Numbered from the stretch's first letter, positions 1-8,880 are shown. The stretch: 64,000 nt of DNA from Bacillus sp. REN10 (GCF_016820555.1 NZ_JADHDW010000009.1:62001-126000); one strand, 5' to 3'. Translations and numbers: made by a program. The notes: a model not told the origin generated them from the sequence alone.

Positions 1-1
1 G

Positions 2-82
2 GTGGACGAATACGAAAACTTAAAAGACGCTAACGAGATGATCGCTAGCAACGAAATCGGGCAACAAAATGAAAATTTGTAA
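2..82 (+). CDS. 3' end of an unidentified protein (partial)
   Basis: An open frame enters from the left edge and stops at TAA 80-82. The last 26 codons read as an acidic, hydrophilic tail rich in Glu, Asn and Asp, ending in QQNENL. This is only the carboxyl end of a gene that starts outside the window, so no family can be assigned. The composition fits a solvent-exposed tail. It is also possible that this is a chance open frame. Confidence 0.4.
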   Translation: MDEYENLKDANEMIASNEIGQQNENL

Positions 83-188
83 AACAGCGAAGTGGCGCTT
101 GAGAGGCGCTTGGCGTTCTTAAACTTTTTGAGCTATTTTTTCGACCTTTCTAGGGCTTTCTTCCACTTTGGCGCCACTTCTTCAACCT

Positions 189-827
189 TCAATGAATATT
201 CAAGCCAAGCAATCGCGAAAATGCAATGGCTTGTTCTTCAGACACCGTACAGCCTGATAGTTTTTCTGTTGATACTTTAAGTTCATGAAACTGGCAGCTG
301 CTTAGGTCGATGCCGTTTAGCGATGTCCCTTCAAAGTTAGCTCCGTCTAAATTGCAGGCAGTCAAGGCAACCTTGTCCAGCTGACACTCAAAATAATCAG
401 CGCTTTGAAGCAGGCATTGTTCAAACTTTACTTGTTTCAATTGAGCGTAGCTAAACGATGTAAAGTTAGCTTGGCACTCTTCCAACACCACGTGACAAAA
501 CTTCGTGTCCGCAAAGTTCAAACCAACCATTTTACAATGATGAAACTCTACACGATGAACATTTCCATCACTAAAGTCAGCATTAGATAAATCACATCGA
601 TTAAAAATCACATCTACCAATTCAATAAAGCGGAAATTCACATCAACAAATGACACATTTTCAAAAATCACTTGATCAAACTTTAGCCGCTCAATGTCTT
701 CCCCTATAATGGAACAATCTTTAATCATACATCGATTAACATACCGTTCTTCTTTCCCTTCCTCAAAACTAGCTGAACTTACTTGTTGCGGAAGCTTCGG
801 TTCTTGAAGTTTAAATAAATTAGCCAT
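189..827 (-). CDS. Pentapeptide-repeat protein, Qnr-like
   Basis: The protein is about 212 aa and most of it follows the five-residue pattern with a central Phe/Leu and a preceding Ala/Asn/Ser (runs such as CDLSNADF and CNLDGANF), which folds as a right-handed quadrilateral beta-helix. Length and the C-terminal end (a short helix ending SRLLGLNIH after the last coils) resemble chromosomal Qnr proteins, which mimic DNA and shield gyrase/topoisomerase IV from fluoroquinolones. Pentapeptide proteins have other roles too, so gyrase protection is inference. I chose ATG 827, preceded by GGGCGAG; a GTG four codons upstream (839) is also open. It is a single gene converging with whatever enters from the left edge. 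Confidence 0.85.
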   Translation of the reverse strand: MANLFKLQEPKLPQQVSSASFEEGKEERYVNRCMIKDCSIIGEDIERLKFDQVIFENVSFVDVNFRFIELVDVIFNRCDLSNADFSDGNVHRVEFHHCKMVGLNFADTKFCHVVLEECQANFTSFSYAQLKQVKFEQCLLQSADYFECQLDKVALTACNLDGANFEGTSLNGIDLSSCQFHELKVSTEKLSGCTVSEEQAIAFSRLLGLNIH

Positions 828-903
828 TTTCTCGCCCACTTTCTTAAAGTGAATTTAATTACATATATGGTAAAATAAAAAACATTGGAAATGACGGAAT
901 TTT

Positions 904-1113
904 ATGAAACGAACAAGGCTAACAAACTTACAGCGTTTATCACTGATCATGTCACTAGCTCTTGTATTGGTTGCTTTTTTAATCGGTTCTAAAAGCTATT
1001 TTAACACGAAAGAATTGCATAGCTTATCTGAGAACTGCCATACTATGAACGGACTGCCAACTGTAGAAATGAGCTTTATGAATTTAGAGTACTCTTTTTC
1101 CTGCGAAAAATAA
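904..1113 (+). CDS. Small single-pass membrane protein, unknown function
   Basis: This 69-aa protein has a basic N-terminus (KRTRLTNLQR), one clear membrane segment at about residues 12-29 (LSLIMSLALVLVAFLIGS) and a short outside tail with two cysteines (ENCHTM and FSCEK). The topology rule (positive inside) places the C-terminal part outside the cell, where the two cysteines could form a disulfide. I do not recognise the family. It is divergent from the pentapeptide gene and ends about 160 bases before the cold-shock gene. The Shine-Dalgarno sequence is weak. Confidence 0.6.
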   Translation: MKRTRLTNLQRLSLIMSLALVLVAFLIGSKSYFNTKELHSLSENCHTMNGLPTVEMSFMNLEYSFSCEK

Positions 1114-1275
1114 CCATATTTTGTTTTTGTTGTATTGTATAACATTGTGTGCTATGTTTAAGTAGAATTATTTTTGTTCAGTAAAGATTGATAAGTGTTG
1201 CAACTTTCCGTCTGGAAGATTTGAGAGCAAGGATAGTAACAAAATGTGTGTAAATCACACGAGGAGGAAACAACA

Positions 1276-1476
1276 ATGGAACAAGGTAAAGTGAAATGGT
1301 TTAATGGTGAAAAAGGGTTTGGATTTATCGAACGTGAAGGCGGAGACGATGTATTTGTTCACTTCTCAGCTATCCAAGGTGAAGGTTACAAATCTTTAGA
1401 CGAAGGTCAAGCGGTAACATTTGATATTGAACAAGGTCAACGTGGATTACAAGCGACTAACGTTCAAAAAGCATAA
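1276..1476 (+). CDS. csp: Cold-shock protein (CspB/C/D type)
   Basis: A 66-aa single cold-shock domain that binds single-stranded RNA/DNA and acts as an RNA chaperone. Both nucleic-acid-binding motifs are present: RNP1 as KGFGFIE and RNP2 as VFVHFSAIQ, preceded by the conserved KVKWFN start. The ATG at 1276 follows a perfect GAGGAGG eight bases upstream; a longer frame from 1246 lacks such a site. About 160 non-coding bases precede it, consistent with the long 5' leader typical of csp mRNAs. A strong terminator follows. The sequence is closest in memory to the B. subtilis CspD/CspB group but I cannot separate the paralogues. Confidence 0.97.
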   Translation: MEQGKVKWFNGEKGFGFIEREGGDDVFVHFSAIQGEGYKSLDEGQAVTFDIEQGQRGLQATNVQKA

Positions 1477-1492
1477 TTGCTACCATATACAA

Positions 1493-1522
1493 ACAGACTC
1501 TACACATGGAGTCTGTTTTTTG
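1493..1522 (+). terminator. Terminator of the cold-shock gene
   Basis: Eight-base stem ACAGACTC/GAGTCTGT with an eight-base loop, followed directly by a T-run on the + strand, 16 bases after the csp stop. Confidence 0.9.
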
Positions 1523-1536
1523 TTTTCATAGAACAT

Positions 1537-1564
1537 AAAAAACCCTACTCACGAATGAATAGGG
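1537..1564 (-). terminator. Terminator downstream of queF
   Basis: Read on the - strand this is CCCTA-loop-TAGGG followed by TTTTTTA. A second hairpin, GGTAAGG/CCTTACC at 1590-1618, lies between it and the queF stop without a good T-run. Confidence 0.75.
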
Positions 1565-1634
1565 AATATCGAAACAAGTAATAGTAAATGGTAAGGTTAG
1601 TATAGCATAGTATCCTTACCATCACTAATTATTT

Positions 1635-2132
1635 TTACCGATTATCAATCTTCTCCGGATACAAATCATGATTCATCATGCGGTATTCGGCCATTTTCTC
1701 GTATTTCGTACCTGGACGACCGTAGTTCGTGTATGGGTCAATTGAAATGCCTCCACGCGGCGTGAATTTGCCCCATACTTCAATATAGCGCGGGTCCATT
1801 AGTTCAATCAGATCATTCATGATGATGTTCATACAGTCCTCATGGAAGTCGCCATGATTGCGGAAACTAAATAAGTATAACTTTAATGCTTTACTTTCGA
1901 CCATTTTCACATCTGGAATGTAGCTGATGTAAATCGTTGCGAAATCAGGTTGGCCCGTCATTGGACATAGACTTGTGAATTCTGGACAATTGAATTTCAC
2001 GAAATAATCACGATTTTGATGTTTATTATCAAATGTTTCAAGGATCGATGGATCGTATGCAAATTTATATGTTGTCCCTTGATTACCTAAAAGGGTGATA
2101 TCTTGTAATTCGTTTTCTTTTCTTCCTGCCAT
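1635..2132 (-). CDS. queF: 7-cyano-7-deazaguanine (preQ0) reductase
   Basis: QueF reduces the nitrile of preQ0 to the aminomethyl group of preQ1 with NADPH, in queuosine tRNA modification; it is cytosolic. At 165 aa it is the short, single-domain (YkvM-type) form. The catalytic cysteine lies at about residue 56 in [13 protein letters not shown], with the conserved Asp seven residues later, and the [14 protein letters not shown] stretch carries the NADPH/substrate residues. ATG 2132 is preceded by AAGGAGGAAT. The other que genes are not adjacent, and I see no preQ1 riboswitch in the 96-base upstream gap. Confidence 0.97.
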   Translation of the reverse strand: MAGRKENELQDITLLGNQGTTYKFAYDPSILETFDNKHQNRDYFVKFNCPEFTSLCPMTGQPDFATIYISYIPDVKMVESKALKLYLFSFRNHGDFHEDCMNIIMNDLIELMDPRYIEVWGKFTPRGGISIDPYTNYGRPGTKYEKMAEYRMMNHDLYPEKIDNR

Positions 2133-2174
2133 GTTGATTCCTCCTTGTCTATTCGTATTATAAAGCCATCACTC

Positions 2175-2203
2175 TTGCACAAACATACCCCTATTGGTAT
2201 AAT
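2175..2203 (+). promoter_or_regulatory. SigA-type promoter for the thioredoxin-like gene
   Basis: TTGCAC at 2175-2180 and a perfect TATAAT at 2198-2203 with a 17-base spacer, 25 bases upstream of the ATG at 2229. Confidence 0.75.
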
Positions 2204-2228
2204 TGAATAAAAAAGAGAGGTAATTCAC

Positions 2229-2549
2229 ATGGAAAATATCACATCATTATCCACAATTCATGAAAAAATAACTGAAAATAAATTAACATTGCTTTATATT
2301 TCACGTCCTAATTGCTCAGTGTGTCATGCGGTTTTACCTCAAGTAGAAAAGCTATTAACAAATTATCCTGAAATCCAGTCCTTCCAGGTCAACGCCGATG
2401 AGGTACCTGAAATTGCTGGAGAATATTCGATTTTCACGATTCCTGTCGTTCTTTTCTTCGTCGAAGGTAAAGAAATGTTTCGTAAAGCACGATTTATTCC
2501 GATGGAAGAGCTTAACTATTCAATCCGAAAAATTGTTGATTTAATCTAA
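2229..2549 (+). CDS. Thioredoxin-like protein with CSVC motif
   Basis: A 106-aa protein with a thioredoxin fold: beta-strand LTLLYISRP, then the dithiol motif CSVC at about residues 29-32, and the cis-proline loop FTIPVV opposite it. It has no signal peptide, so it should act in the cytosol as a disulfide reductase or in a specific thiol exchange. The CSVC active site differs from the CGPC of housekeeping thioredoxin TrxA and resembles the small YtpP/YdbP-type paralogues of Bacillus. It is preceded by its own promoter and followed 75 bases later by the carbonic anhydrase gene. The partner is unknown. Confidence 0.9.
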   Translation: MENITSLSTIHEKITENKLTLLYISRPNCSVCHAVLPQVEKLLTNYPEIQSFQVNADEVPEIAGEYSIFTIPVVLFFVEGKEMFRKARFIPMEELNYSIRKIVDLI

Positions 2550-2623
2550 AAAAAATAAATTAAAAATTCTCACTTTCTTCAATTTCGTGTAAAATAGTAG
2601 ATGTAAGAAAGGGGAATGACGAG

Positions 2624-3187
2624 ATGACATTACTAGAAGAAATATTAACGTATAATGAGAAATTTGTGGCAAGCAAGCAATATGAAGAATTTGCAACCGA
2701 TAAGTTTCCCGATAAACGAGTAGTAATCTTAACTTGTATGGATACTCGTCTTGTGGAGCTTGTAACAAAAGCGATGAACTTCAAAAATGGCGATGTGAAA
2801 ATTGTCCGTAATGCCGGCGCCATTGTCAACCATCCGTTCGGAAGCATTATGCGCAGTTTACTTGTAGCCGTCTACCAATTGCAAGCAGATGAAGTCATCA
2901 TCGTAGGACATCATGATTGCGGCATGAGCTCGCTAAAAAGCGAAAACATTTTATCAGCGATGACAGAGCGCGGCGTGAAACAAGAAACAATCGACACGTT
3001 AAGACATGCAGGCATCGATATTGACACTTGGCTTCAAGGGTTTAATAGTGTCGAAGAAAGTGTGTCTCATAGTGTAAATATGGTGAAAAATCATCCATTA
3101 ATGCAAGAGAATATTCCTGTTCATGGATTAGTCATCAATCCAGCAAGCGGAAAGTTAGATTTGATTGTGGATGGATATACAAACTAA
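2624..3187 (+). CDS. ytiB: Beta-class carbonic anhydrase (YtiB type)
   Basis: A 187-aa zinc enzyme that interconverts CO2 and bicarbonate in the cytosol. The zinc ligands are visible: Cys38 in the CMDTR motif (with the Asp40/Arg42 dyad) and the HHDC motif near residues 96-99 supplying His and Cys. The length and several stretches (HPFGSIMRSLLVAVY, PVHGLVI) match the YtiB protein of B. subtilis as I remember it. The ATG follows AAAGGGGAATGACGAG. A strong terminator follows immediately, so it is probably monocistronic or read from the gene before it. Confidence 0.95.
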   Translation: MTLLEEILTYNEKFVASKQYEEFATDKFPDKRVVILTCMDTRLVELVTKAMNFKNGDVKIVRNAGAIVNHPFGSIMRSLLVAVYQLQADEVIIVGHHDCGMSSLKSENILSAMTERGVKQETIDTLRHAGIDIDTWLQGFNSVEESVSHSVNMVKNHPLMQENIPVHGLVINPASGKLDLIVDGYTN

Positions 3188-3194
3188 ATGCAAT

Positions 3195-3222
3195 TAGCCC
3201 GGGAACGCTCCCGGGCTTTTTC
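3195..3222 (+). terminator. Terminator of the carbonic anhydrase gene
   Basis: GC-rich perfect stem AGCCCGGGA/TCCCGGGCT with a four-base loop followed by TTTTTCT. It separates the rightward carbonic anhydrase from the convergent acsA stop at 3225. Confidence 0.95.
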
Positions 3223-3224
3223 TA

Positions 3225-4949
3225 TTAATCATCTTCCATTGTCGATAAATCGCCAGTTGGCAACCCAAGCTCCCACGCTTTTAACACGCGGCGCATGATC
3301 TTGCCTGAACGAGTTTTTGGCATCTTGTCGCGCACTTCAAACAGTCTTGGTGCCGCATGAGCTGCGAGACGCGTTTTTACGAACTGACGAATCTCTTCAA
3401 GCAATTCTGGACTTTCAGTGTAACCTGGTCGCAAAGTGATAAACGCTTTAATGACTTCCCCACGCAGCGGATCCGGCACACCGATCACGCCTGCTTCAGC
3501 TACAGCTGGATGTTCCACTAGCTTGCTTTCAACTTCAAACGGTCCGACGCGTTCACCCGATGTGTTAATGACATCATCGACACGACCTTCAAACCAAAAG
3601 TAGCCATCTTCATCTTGGTAAGCCGAATCTCCTGTCACAAACCAGCCATTTAAAAAGTAGCTTTCGTATTTTTCTTCATTGTTCCACACTTGACGCATCA
3701 TCGCCGGCCATTGCGGTTTAATGGCTAAGTTCCCCATGTGATTAGGCGGCAATTCTTGACCGTCGTCGTCAATGATGGTCATTTCAATTCCCGGCAGCGG
3801 TTTCCCCATGGAGCCTGGGCGAATGCTGTTACAGCGGAAATTGGCGCAAATAGAAGAACCGGTTTCTGTCATCCACCAATTGTCATGAATGCGTAAATTC
3901 AATGTATCCAGTCCCCAGCGAATAACTTCCGGATTAAGCGGCTCGCCTGCGGATAAAATATGGCGTAGCTTAGATAAATCATAGTTTTTCGGCATTTCAT
4001 TTCCGCTCGCCATCAACAGACGGAAAGCGGTTGGCGCACTAAACCAAACGGTAACCCCATATTTTTCAAGCGTCGCAAACCAGTCCTCTGCTTTAAAACG
4101 TCCGCCTCGCAATACATTTGTCACACCATTTAACCATGGAGACCAAATTCCCGCAGATGTCCCTGTTACCCACCCCGTGTCGGCCGTACACCAAAAAATA
4201 TCATCATCATGAAGATCATACACCCATTTTCCTGCCACGTATTGATGCAGCATCGCATCGTGAACTTGCAGGACTCCTTTTGGCTTTCCGGTTGAACCAG
4301 ATGTGTAATGTAACAGCATACCATCCTCACGTTCAACCCACTCCATCGTGTACTCATCTGATACATTCATCAACTCATTGAAAGGTACAATGTAATCCGC
4401 CGTTTTCTCATCAGATCCAACCACGATCACTTTTTCCAAACTCGGCAGCTGATCAACTGCGATCCGCTCTAGTAGCTGTGGCGTTGTGACTACTACTTTC
4501 GCTCCGCTATCTAATAAGCGATCTTTCACCGCTTCCTCCATAAATGCTTCAAACAGCGGTCCCGCAATCGCGCCTATTCTCACAATACCCAGTAAAGAAA
4601 AATAAAGTTCTGGACTGCGCGGCATAAAAATAAAGACACGATCCCCTTTCTCTACCCCTAGCGACTTTAATCCATTCGCAAAGCGGCAAGACTGTTCTTG
4701 AACATTCTTATATGTATACTGTTCCTCCCGATCCCCATCGGTAAAAAATAAGGCTGTTTTTTCTGCTTTTCCTTCGTTCACATGACGATCAATCGCCTCA
4801 TACACCATATTGACTTTCCCTGTTTGAAACCAAGTAAAATGCTCAGCCACTTTCTCCCAATCGGCTTGACGCACCGCTTCCTCATAATCTTGCAAATTCG
4901 CATTCTCTAAAACAGGTGCTAATTCCTTTGTAAAAACCGTTCCTCCCAT
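3225..4949 (-). CDS. acsA: Acetyl-CoA synthetase (AMP-forming)
   Basis: A 574-aa ANL-family enzyme that activates acetate with ATP and CoA in the cytosol. Visible motifs: the phosphate loop TSGSTGKPKG near residue 218, the NWWMTETG acid-binding/adenine region, FVTGDSA, the hinge region FEGRVDDVINTSGERVGP and the catalytic lysine in PKTRSGKIMRR near the C-terminus, the site normally acetylated by AcuA. Length equals the Bacillus AcsA family (about 572 aa) rather than the longer enterobacterial Acs. ATG 4949 follows TAGGAGGGG. The acuABC genes, often divergent from acsA in Bacillus, are not next to it here. Confidence 0.95.
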   Translation of the reverse strand: MGGTVFTKELAPVLENANLQDYEEAVRQADWEKVAEHFTWFQTGKVNMVYEAIDRHVNEGKAEKTALFFTDGDREEQYTYKNVQEQSCRFANGLKSLGVEKGDRVFIFMPRSPELYFSLLGIVRIGAIAGPLFEAFMEEAVKDRLLDSGAKVVVTTPQLLERIAVDQLPSLEKVIVVGSDEKTADYIVPFNELMNVSDEYTMEWVEREDGMLLHYTSGSTGKPKGVLQVHDAMLHQYVAGKWVYDLHDDDIFWCTADTGWVTGTSAGIWSPWLNGVTNVLRGGRFKAEDWFATLEKYGVTVWFSAPTAFRLLMASGNEMPKNYDLSKLRHILSAGEPLNPEVIRWGLDTLNLRIHDNWWMTETGSSICANFRCNSIRPGSMGKPLPGIEMTIIDDDGQELPPNHMGNLAIKPQWPAMMRQVWNNEEKYESYFLNGWFVTGDSAYQDEDGYFWFEGRVDDVINTSGERVGPFEVESKLVEHPAVAEAGVIGVPDPLRGEVIKAFITLRPGYTESPELLEEIRQFVKTRLAAHAAPRLFEVRDKMPKTRSGKIMRRVLKAWELGLPTGDLSTMEDD

Positions 4950-5045
4950 ATGTACCCCTCCTATGTTATATAACAGTTGTGTTTATTTAAAAATTATTAT
5001 ACAACAAAACCATTTGAATTTTCAAAATATTTTTTTGTTTTTTAG

Positions 5046-5096
5046 AAAAACAAAAAACGACAGCTTAAAAGAACAATGTCCTCCATTCTGTCGTTT
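5046..5096 (-). terminator. Terminator of the DUF1311 lipoprotein gene
   Basis: Stem AAACGACAG/CTGTCGTTT with a 24-base interior, followed on the - strand by a T-rich run, just after the stop at 5107. Confidence 0.75.
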
Positions 5097-5106
5097 CTAA
5101 TCTTCC

Positions 5107-6072
5107 CTATTTCATATACCGCTCCACAAGCTCATAGCACCTTTCCCTCGTCAAATCAGCCTGTGTGCTAACATATTGTACCGACGCCCATGATCCGCCT
5201 TCAAAGCTAGCCGCCGCACTTTCTGCTGACTCATCCCGATACGTGATCCATTTGCGCTGTGCTGTTCTCAATTGCTCCATTTCATTGGATGACAACTGCT
5301 GCTTTAATACACCGTATATCTCATTTAACAAGTCATCCCAACGTTTATAACGCTCGGATTCTGCCTCTCTCACTTCAACCGTCGTACCTTGTTCATATAT
5401 ATATTCAAAGTCTATCATCCCCATTTCAGTCCGCTCTAGCTTTGAATAGTATTCGGCCTTTCTACTTTCATTGGCAGCTTTTTGTTGAGCGACTTTCGCT
5501 TCAGCTTCCTGAATCGCCGCTTCCTTCTCCACCTCTACCTGATGATTCATACCTGACTGAATCTCCACAGACAGCTGATCAACCTCTTCAGAGAAAAGAT
5601 GATAGACGGTTTTCATCTGTTCATTTTGTTTTATTTCATCCATTAACTTTTGAGCTTCTTCATAGCTCTTTTCCTGCACTAGTTTTTTTATGCTCCCTAC
5701 TTTTTCTGATAGAATTCGCTCATTTTCCTTCCCTGTTTCTGCAGCTTTTACTAGTTCATCAAACGGTTGTCTAAGACTTTTTTCAATATTCTTTTCTTTC
5801 AGCAACCCCTTGATTTTCGTTAACGCCTCATCCCATTGACCATCTTCAAGCGCTTTTTGAGCATCTTCATATACAACTAATTGCTGATACACTCCTGAAG
5901 CTTCTGGGTCATCCGGTTTTTCCTCCAGTGCCAATTCAAATGATACCTTCGCTTTGTCAAACTCCCCATTAGCCATCGCTAATTTCGCTTGTTCCATCGA
6001 CTCATCATATAGACTACTGCCGCAGCCTGTTAAAACGATCAAAACCAAAACCACCACTAATAATCTCTTCAT
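5107..6072 (-). CDS. Lipoprotein with TPR-like repeats and C-terminal DUF1311 (LprI-like) domain
   Basis: A 321-aa exported lipoprotein. Residues 1-17 are a signal peptide ending in the lipobox LTGC, so the protein should be anchored to the outer face of the membrane through Cys17. Residues about 20-115 show TPR-like helical repeats (AKLAMANGEFDKAKVSFE and EKPDDPEA), followed by a charged coiled-coil stretch to about residue 220. The last 90 residues carry the DUF1311 pattern (LNEIYGVLK, AQRKWITYRDE, and a cysteine in RCYELVE), related to the LprI lysozyme-inhibitor fold. Function in Bacillus is unknown; envelope stress is a guess. It stands alone between acsA and the GGDEF/EAL gene. Confidence 0.88.
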   Translation of the reverse strand: MKRLLVVVLVLIVLTGCGSSLYDESMEQAKLAMANGEFDKAKVSFELALEEKPDDPEASGVYQQLVVYEDAQKALEDGQWDEALTKIKGLLKEKNIEKSLRQPFDELVKAAETGKENERILSEKVGSIKKLVQEKSYEEAQKLMDEIKQNEQMKTVYHLFSEEVDQLSVEIQSGMNHQVEVEKEAAIQEAEAKVAQQKAANESRKAEYYSKLERTEMGMIDFEYIYEQGTTVEVREAESERYKRWDDLLNEIYGVLKQQLSSNEMEQLRTAQRKWITYRDESAESAAASFEGGSWASVQYVSTQADLTRERCYELVERYMK

Positions 6073-6330
6073 CTATCTTCCCCATCCTCAAATTGGAATT
6101 TATCCCATTAAATGATCCTACTCATATAGTATCACTTTCTACTTTTCAAGGAAATTTCTATTTTAGACAAAATAACACAAAAATCTTGATCCTTCTCCCT
6201 TTTACGAAAAATAAACCCGACTACTTGTGATATAGTTAATATAAAAACACAAAGTAAATTTTATGTAAATATATTATTAATTTTTTGTAAATTTAGTGTG
6301 ATCCAACTAGATAAATAGGAGGAAACTAAC

Positions 6331-8421
6331 TTGATGGACAGTACTGTTTATAATTTTTGCACTGAAGATGAATTATTTAAAAGAATGAAAAAAGAACTAG
6401 TTGACATACAATATGCACTCGATCAATCCTCAATTGTTGCTATGACAGACAAAAAAGGAAATATCTTTTATGTCAATGATCAGTTTTGTCATATTTCAAA
6501 GTATAGTCGCGAAGAATTAATCGGGCAAAATCACAATATCTTAAATTCCGACTTCCATCCCCCATCCTTTTTCAAAACAATGTGGAAAACGATCGGTTCA
6601 GGTCAAATATGGCACGGGGAAATCCGAAATAAAGCAAAGGATGGCTCTTTATATTGGGTGGATACAACGATTGTCCCGTTTCTAGATGAAAAAGGGCTTC
6701 CTTATCAGTATGTCTCTATTCGCAATGATATTACAGCCCGCAAATCCATGGAGGAAAAGTACCGGCTTATTACTGAAAACTCATCAGACCTTATTTCTAT
6801 CATCGATGTAGAAGGGCATTTTCATTATTTATCCCCTTCACACGAAAACCTACTTGGATATGACCTTTCAATATTACAGTCTCGGACTTTACTAAACTTA
6901 GTACATAAAGACGACCAAAAGAAAGTGTTGCACGAATTAAAAAAAGTTGCTCAAAAAAAGCAAACATCTGCGAAATTAGAATTTCGTTTCCAAAAGGCGG
7001 ATGGCTCATATATGGATGGGGAAACAAACTTAAATCCTATTTATGACAATGCCAATTTAAGTCAAAATTTTGTACTTGTGACCCGTGACATAACAGATCG
7101 AAAAAAGTCAGATGAATTGATCCATCATCTTGCTTATCACGATCCTTTAACTAACTTGCCTAATAGACGCTGTTTTATGAACTCACTATATGATGAAATA
7201 GAAATCGTGAAAAAACAGAATACAGCTTTAGCTGTATTGATCATCGACCTCGATCATTTTAAAAACGTTAATGATTCAGGAGGCCATGATAAAGGAGATG
7301 GTGTCTTAGTAGAAGCAGCGAAACGAATTAAAAATAGTATCCGTCAAAATGACATTATCGCTCGGCATGGCGGTGATGAATTTACTATTTTATTAAAAAA
7401 TATTAAGAGTCAAGAAGAAGTGGAGCGAATAGCTGAACGAATTCGCTCAAGCTTCAGTCACCCGATTGAAGTGTTTGACCAACATTACCCGATATCATGC
7501 AGCATTGGAGCCGCTGTTTTTCCGGAAAGCGGCAAAGATGCTGGGACTCTGCTCACTCACGCTGATATGGCTTTATATAAAGTAAAAAACCAAAATCGTA
7601 ACGATTATGCATTTTTTGATAAGGAGATGGAGCGGCAGTCCATTGAACGAATTTTAAGAGAAAACGCCTTAAAAGAGTCATTAACAAACAACCAATTCCA
7701 TCTCGATTATCAACCAAAGCTAGACTTAATGACAAAACAAACCATCGGTATGGAAGCGCTCGTTCGCTGGAACCATCCAGAACTCGGCAGAATCTCTCCT
7801 GCTGAATTCATCCCGCTTGCCGAAGAATCAGGTCTCATCTTGCCGCTCGGCGAATGGGTCATGCGCGAAAGCTGCCAACAAGCAAAAAAGTGGAACGACC
7901 TAGGATTTTCATTGAAACTATCTGTCAATGTATCACCTTATCAACTAGAACAACCAAACTTTGTCCAATGTGTCCAAAACATTCTAAAAGAAACTGGCCT
8001 TGATGCCTCATCCTTTGAAATCGAAGTTACCGAGAGCGTCTTTATCAACATTGATAGCGCCACATTAGTTTTGCAACAACTGCAAGACCTAGGCATATCC
8101 ATCTCGATCGACGACTTCGGCACAGGCTACAGTTCTTTCAACTACCTGAAAGAACTGCCAATCGATACGTTAAAAATTGATGCATCTTTTATCCACGACA
8201 TTCACGAAAACAAAGAAAGCCGAACCATCGTCAAAGCTATGCTCACCCTTGTGCACGCACTCGGCTTAAACGTCGTCGCAGAAGGAGTCGAAACCGCTGA
8301 TCAGCTCCAAATCCTCATCGAAGACGGATGTATTCAAGGACAAGGCTATCTCTTCAGCAAACCATTATGTAGTGAAGATTTTGAGGAGTATTTGCGGAAG
8401 AAGATGAGTGTTGTGGGGTGA
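6331..8421 (+). CDS. PAS-PAS-GGDEF-EAL cyclic-di-GMP enzyme
   Basis: A soluble 696-aa c-di-GMP turnover protein. Domains in order: PAS at about 25-140 (VNDQFCHISKYSREELIGQ, a typical PAS with a flavin/haem-like NHNIL region), a second PAS at about 145-262, GGDEF at about 268-425 with intact RHGGDEF and the metal motif DLDHFKN, and EAL at about 440-690. The EAL domain keeps EALVRW, SVNVSP, EVTESVF, DDFGTGYS, LKIDASF and AEGVET, so by motif both cyclase and phosphodiesterase activity are possible. No membrane segment or signal peptide is seen. AGGAGG at 6317 sits 8 bases from TTG 6331 and 11 from ATG 6334; the choice changes one residue. Confidence 0.95.
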   Translation: MMDSTVYNFCTEDELFKRMKKELVDIQYALDQSSIVAMTDKKGNIFYVNDQFCHISKYSREELIGQNHNILNSDFHPPSFFKTMWKTIGSGQIWHGEIRNKAKDGSLYWVDTTIVPFLDEKGLPYQYVSIRNDITARKSMEEKYRLITENSSDLISIIDVEGHFHYLSPSHENLLGYDLSILQSRTLLNLVHKDDQKKVLHELKKVAQKKQTSAKLEFRFQKADGSYMDGETNLNPIYDNANLSQNFVLVTRDITDRKKSDELIHHLAYHDPLTNLPNRRCFMNSLYDEIEIVKKQNTALAVLIIDLDHFKNVNDSGGHDKGDGVLVEAAKRIKNSIRQNDIIARHGGDEFTILLKNIKSQEEVERIAERIRSSFSHPIEVFDQHYPISCSIGAAVFPESGKDAGTLLTHADMALYKVKNQNRNDYAFFDKEMERQSIERILRENALKESLTNNQFHLDYQPKLDLMTKQTIGMEALVRWNHPELGRISPAEFIPLAEESGLILPLGEWVMRESCQQAKKWNDLGFSLKLSVNVSPYQLEQPNFVQCVQNILKETGLDASSFEIEVTESVFINIDSATLVLQQLQDLGISISIDDFGTGYSSFNYLKELPIDTLKIDASFIHDIHENKESRTIVKAMLTLVHALGLNVVAEGVETADQLQILIEDGCIQGQGYLFSKPLCSEDFEEYLRKKMSVVG

Positions 8422-8488
8422 GTGCCGAACAAAATATTGAATGGCCCTATGCCAATGCTTTTTTCTGTCATACATGTCTAATTTAAAA

Positions 8489-8548
8489 AAATCGAACTCC
8501 GAATATATCTGCTTTTTAAGCATTACATTCGGAGTTCGATTTCTTTTT
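8489..8548. terminator. Long perfect inverted repeat, probably a bidirectional terminator
   Basis: Perfect 16-base arms (8489-8504 and 8527-8542) with a 22-base loop. On the + strand it is followed by CTTTTTC, on the - strand by a run of T's, so it can stop transcription from the GGDEF/EAL gene and from anything coming leftward. The arms are unusually long for a plain terminator. Confidence 0.7.
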
Positions 8549-8683
8549 CGCCTACTATTTTTTCAAATTTACTATATTCTTCTTGATAGAGATTTACAAG
8601 CCACCGTCAAGTTTATTTAATTTCTACTTAGTTGAGGTAAAACATAGCACCAACTTCATAGCGATAAACAGCCGGATCAAAAT

Positions 8684-8854
8684 TTATATCCCACTACGTT
8701 CAGATAAACGCCTCATTTTCACACGCTTAAACCCTTGATTTATCAACATTTCTGTCACATCAACTTTCAACTGTTTGCAGTGGATCGGCAATCGTGTTTT
8801 GGAAAAACGATTAAAATCTTCGTTGAACCCATATACATCAAGGGGTTTCAGGTT
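8684..8854 (-). pseudogene. Possible 3' remnant of an unidentified gene
   Basis: A 56-codon open frame on the - strand ends at TAA 8684-8686 and is bounded upstream by an in-frame stop at 8855-8857. Its residues look protein-like rather than random, with a basic C-terminus (LINQGFKRVKMRRLSE) and a middle part GFNEDFNRFSKTRLP. There is no start codon with a ribosome binding site near its beginning. I cannot name the family. It lies in a 600-base stretch (8422-9021) with no other recognisable gene. Confidence 0.25.
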
Positions 8855-8880
8855 TTATAAAAAAATCCGATCCACTGCAA
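8775..8880. repeat. 14-bp perfect inverted repeat pair
   Basis: TTGCAGTGGATCGG at 8775-8788 is repeated in inverted orientation at 8867-8880, with 78 bases between. No T-run follows, so it is not an obvious terminator. It overlaps the possible gene remnant. It may be the ends of a small decayed element or an RNA hairpin; neither is supported further by the sequence. Confidence 0.5.

Noticed and set aside
89-180. 10-bp inverted repeat GAAGTGGCGC/GCGCCACTTC at the left edge
   Set aside because: The arms are 72 bases apart, have no T-run in the right place and sit near the pentapeptide stop; too weak to call a terminator or element.
2133-2228. preQ1 riboswitch before queF
   Set aside because: The 96-base gap shows a promoter for the divergent gene but none of the conserved preQ1 aptamer pattern.
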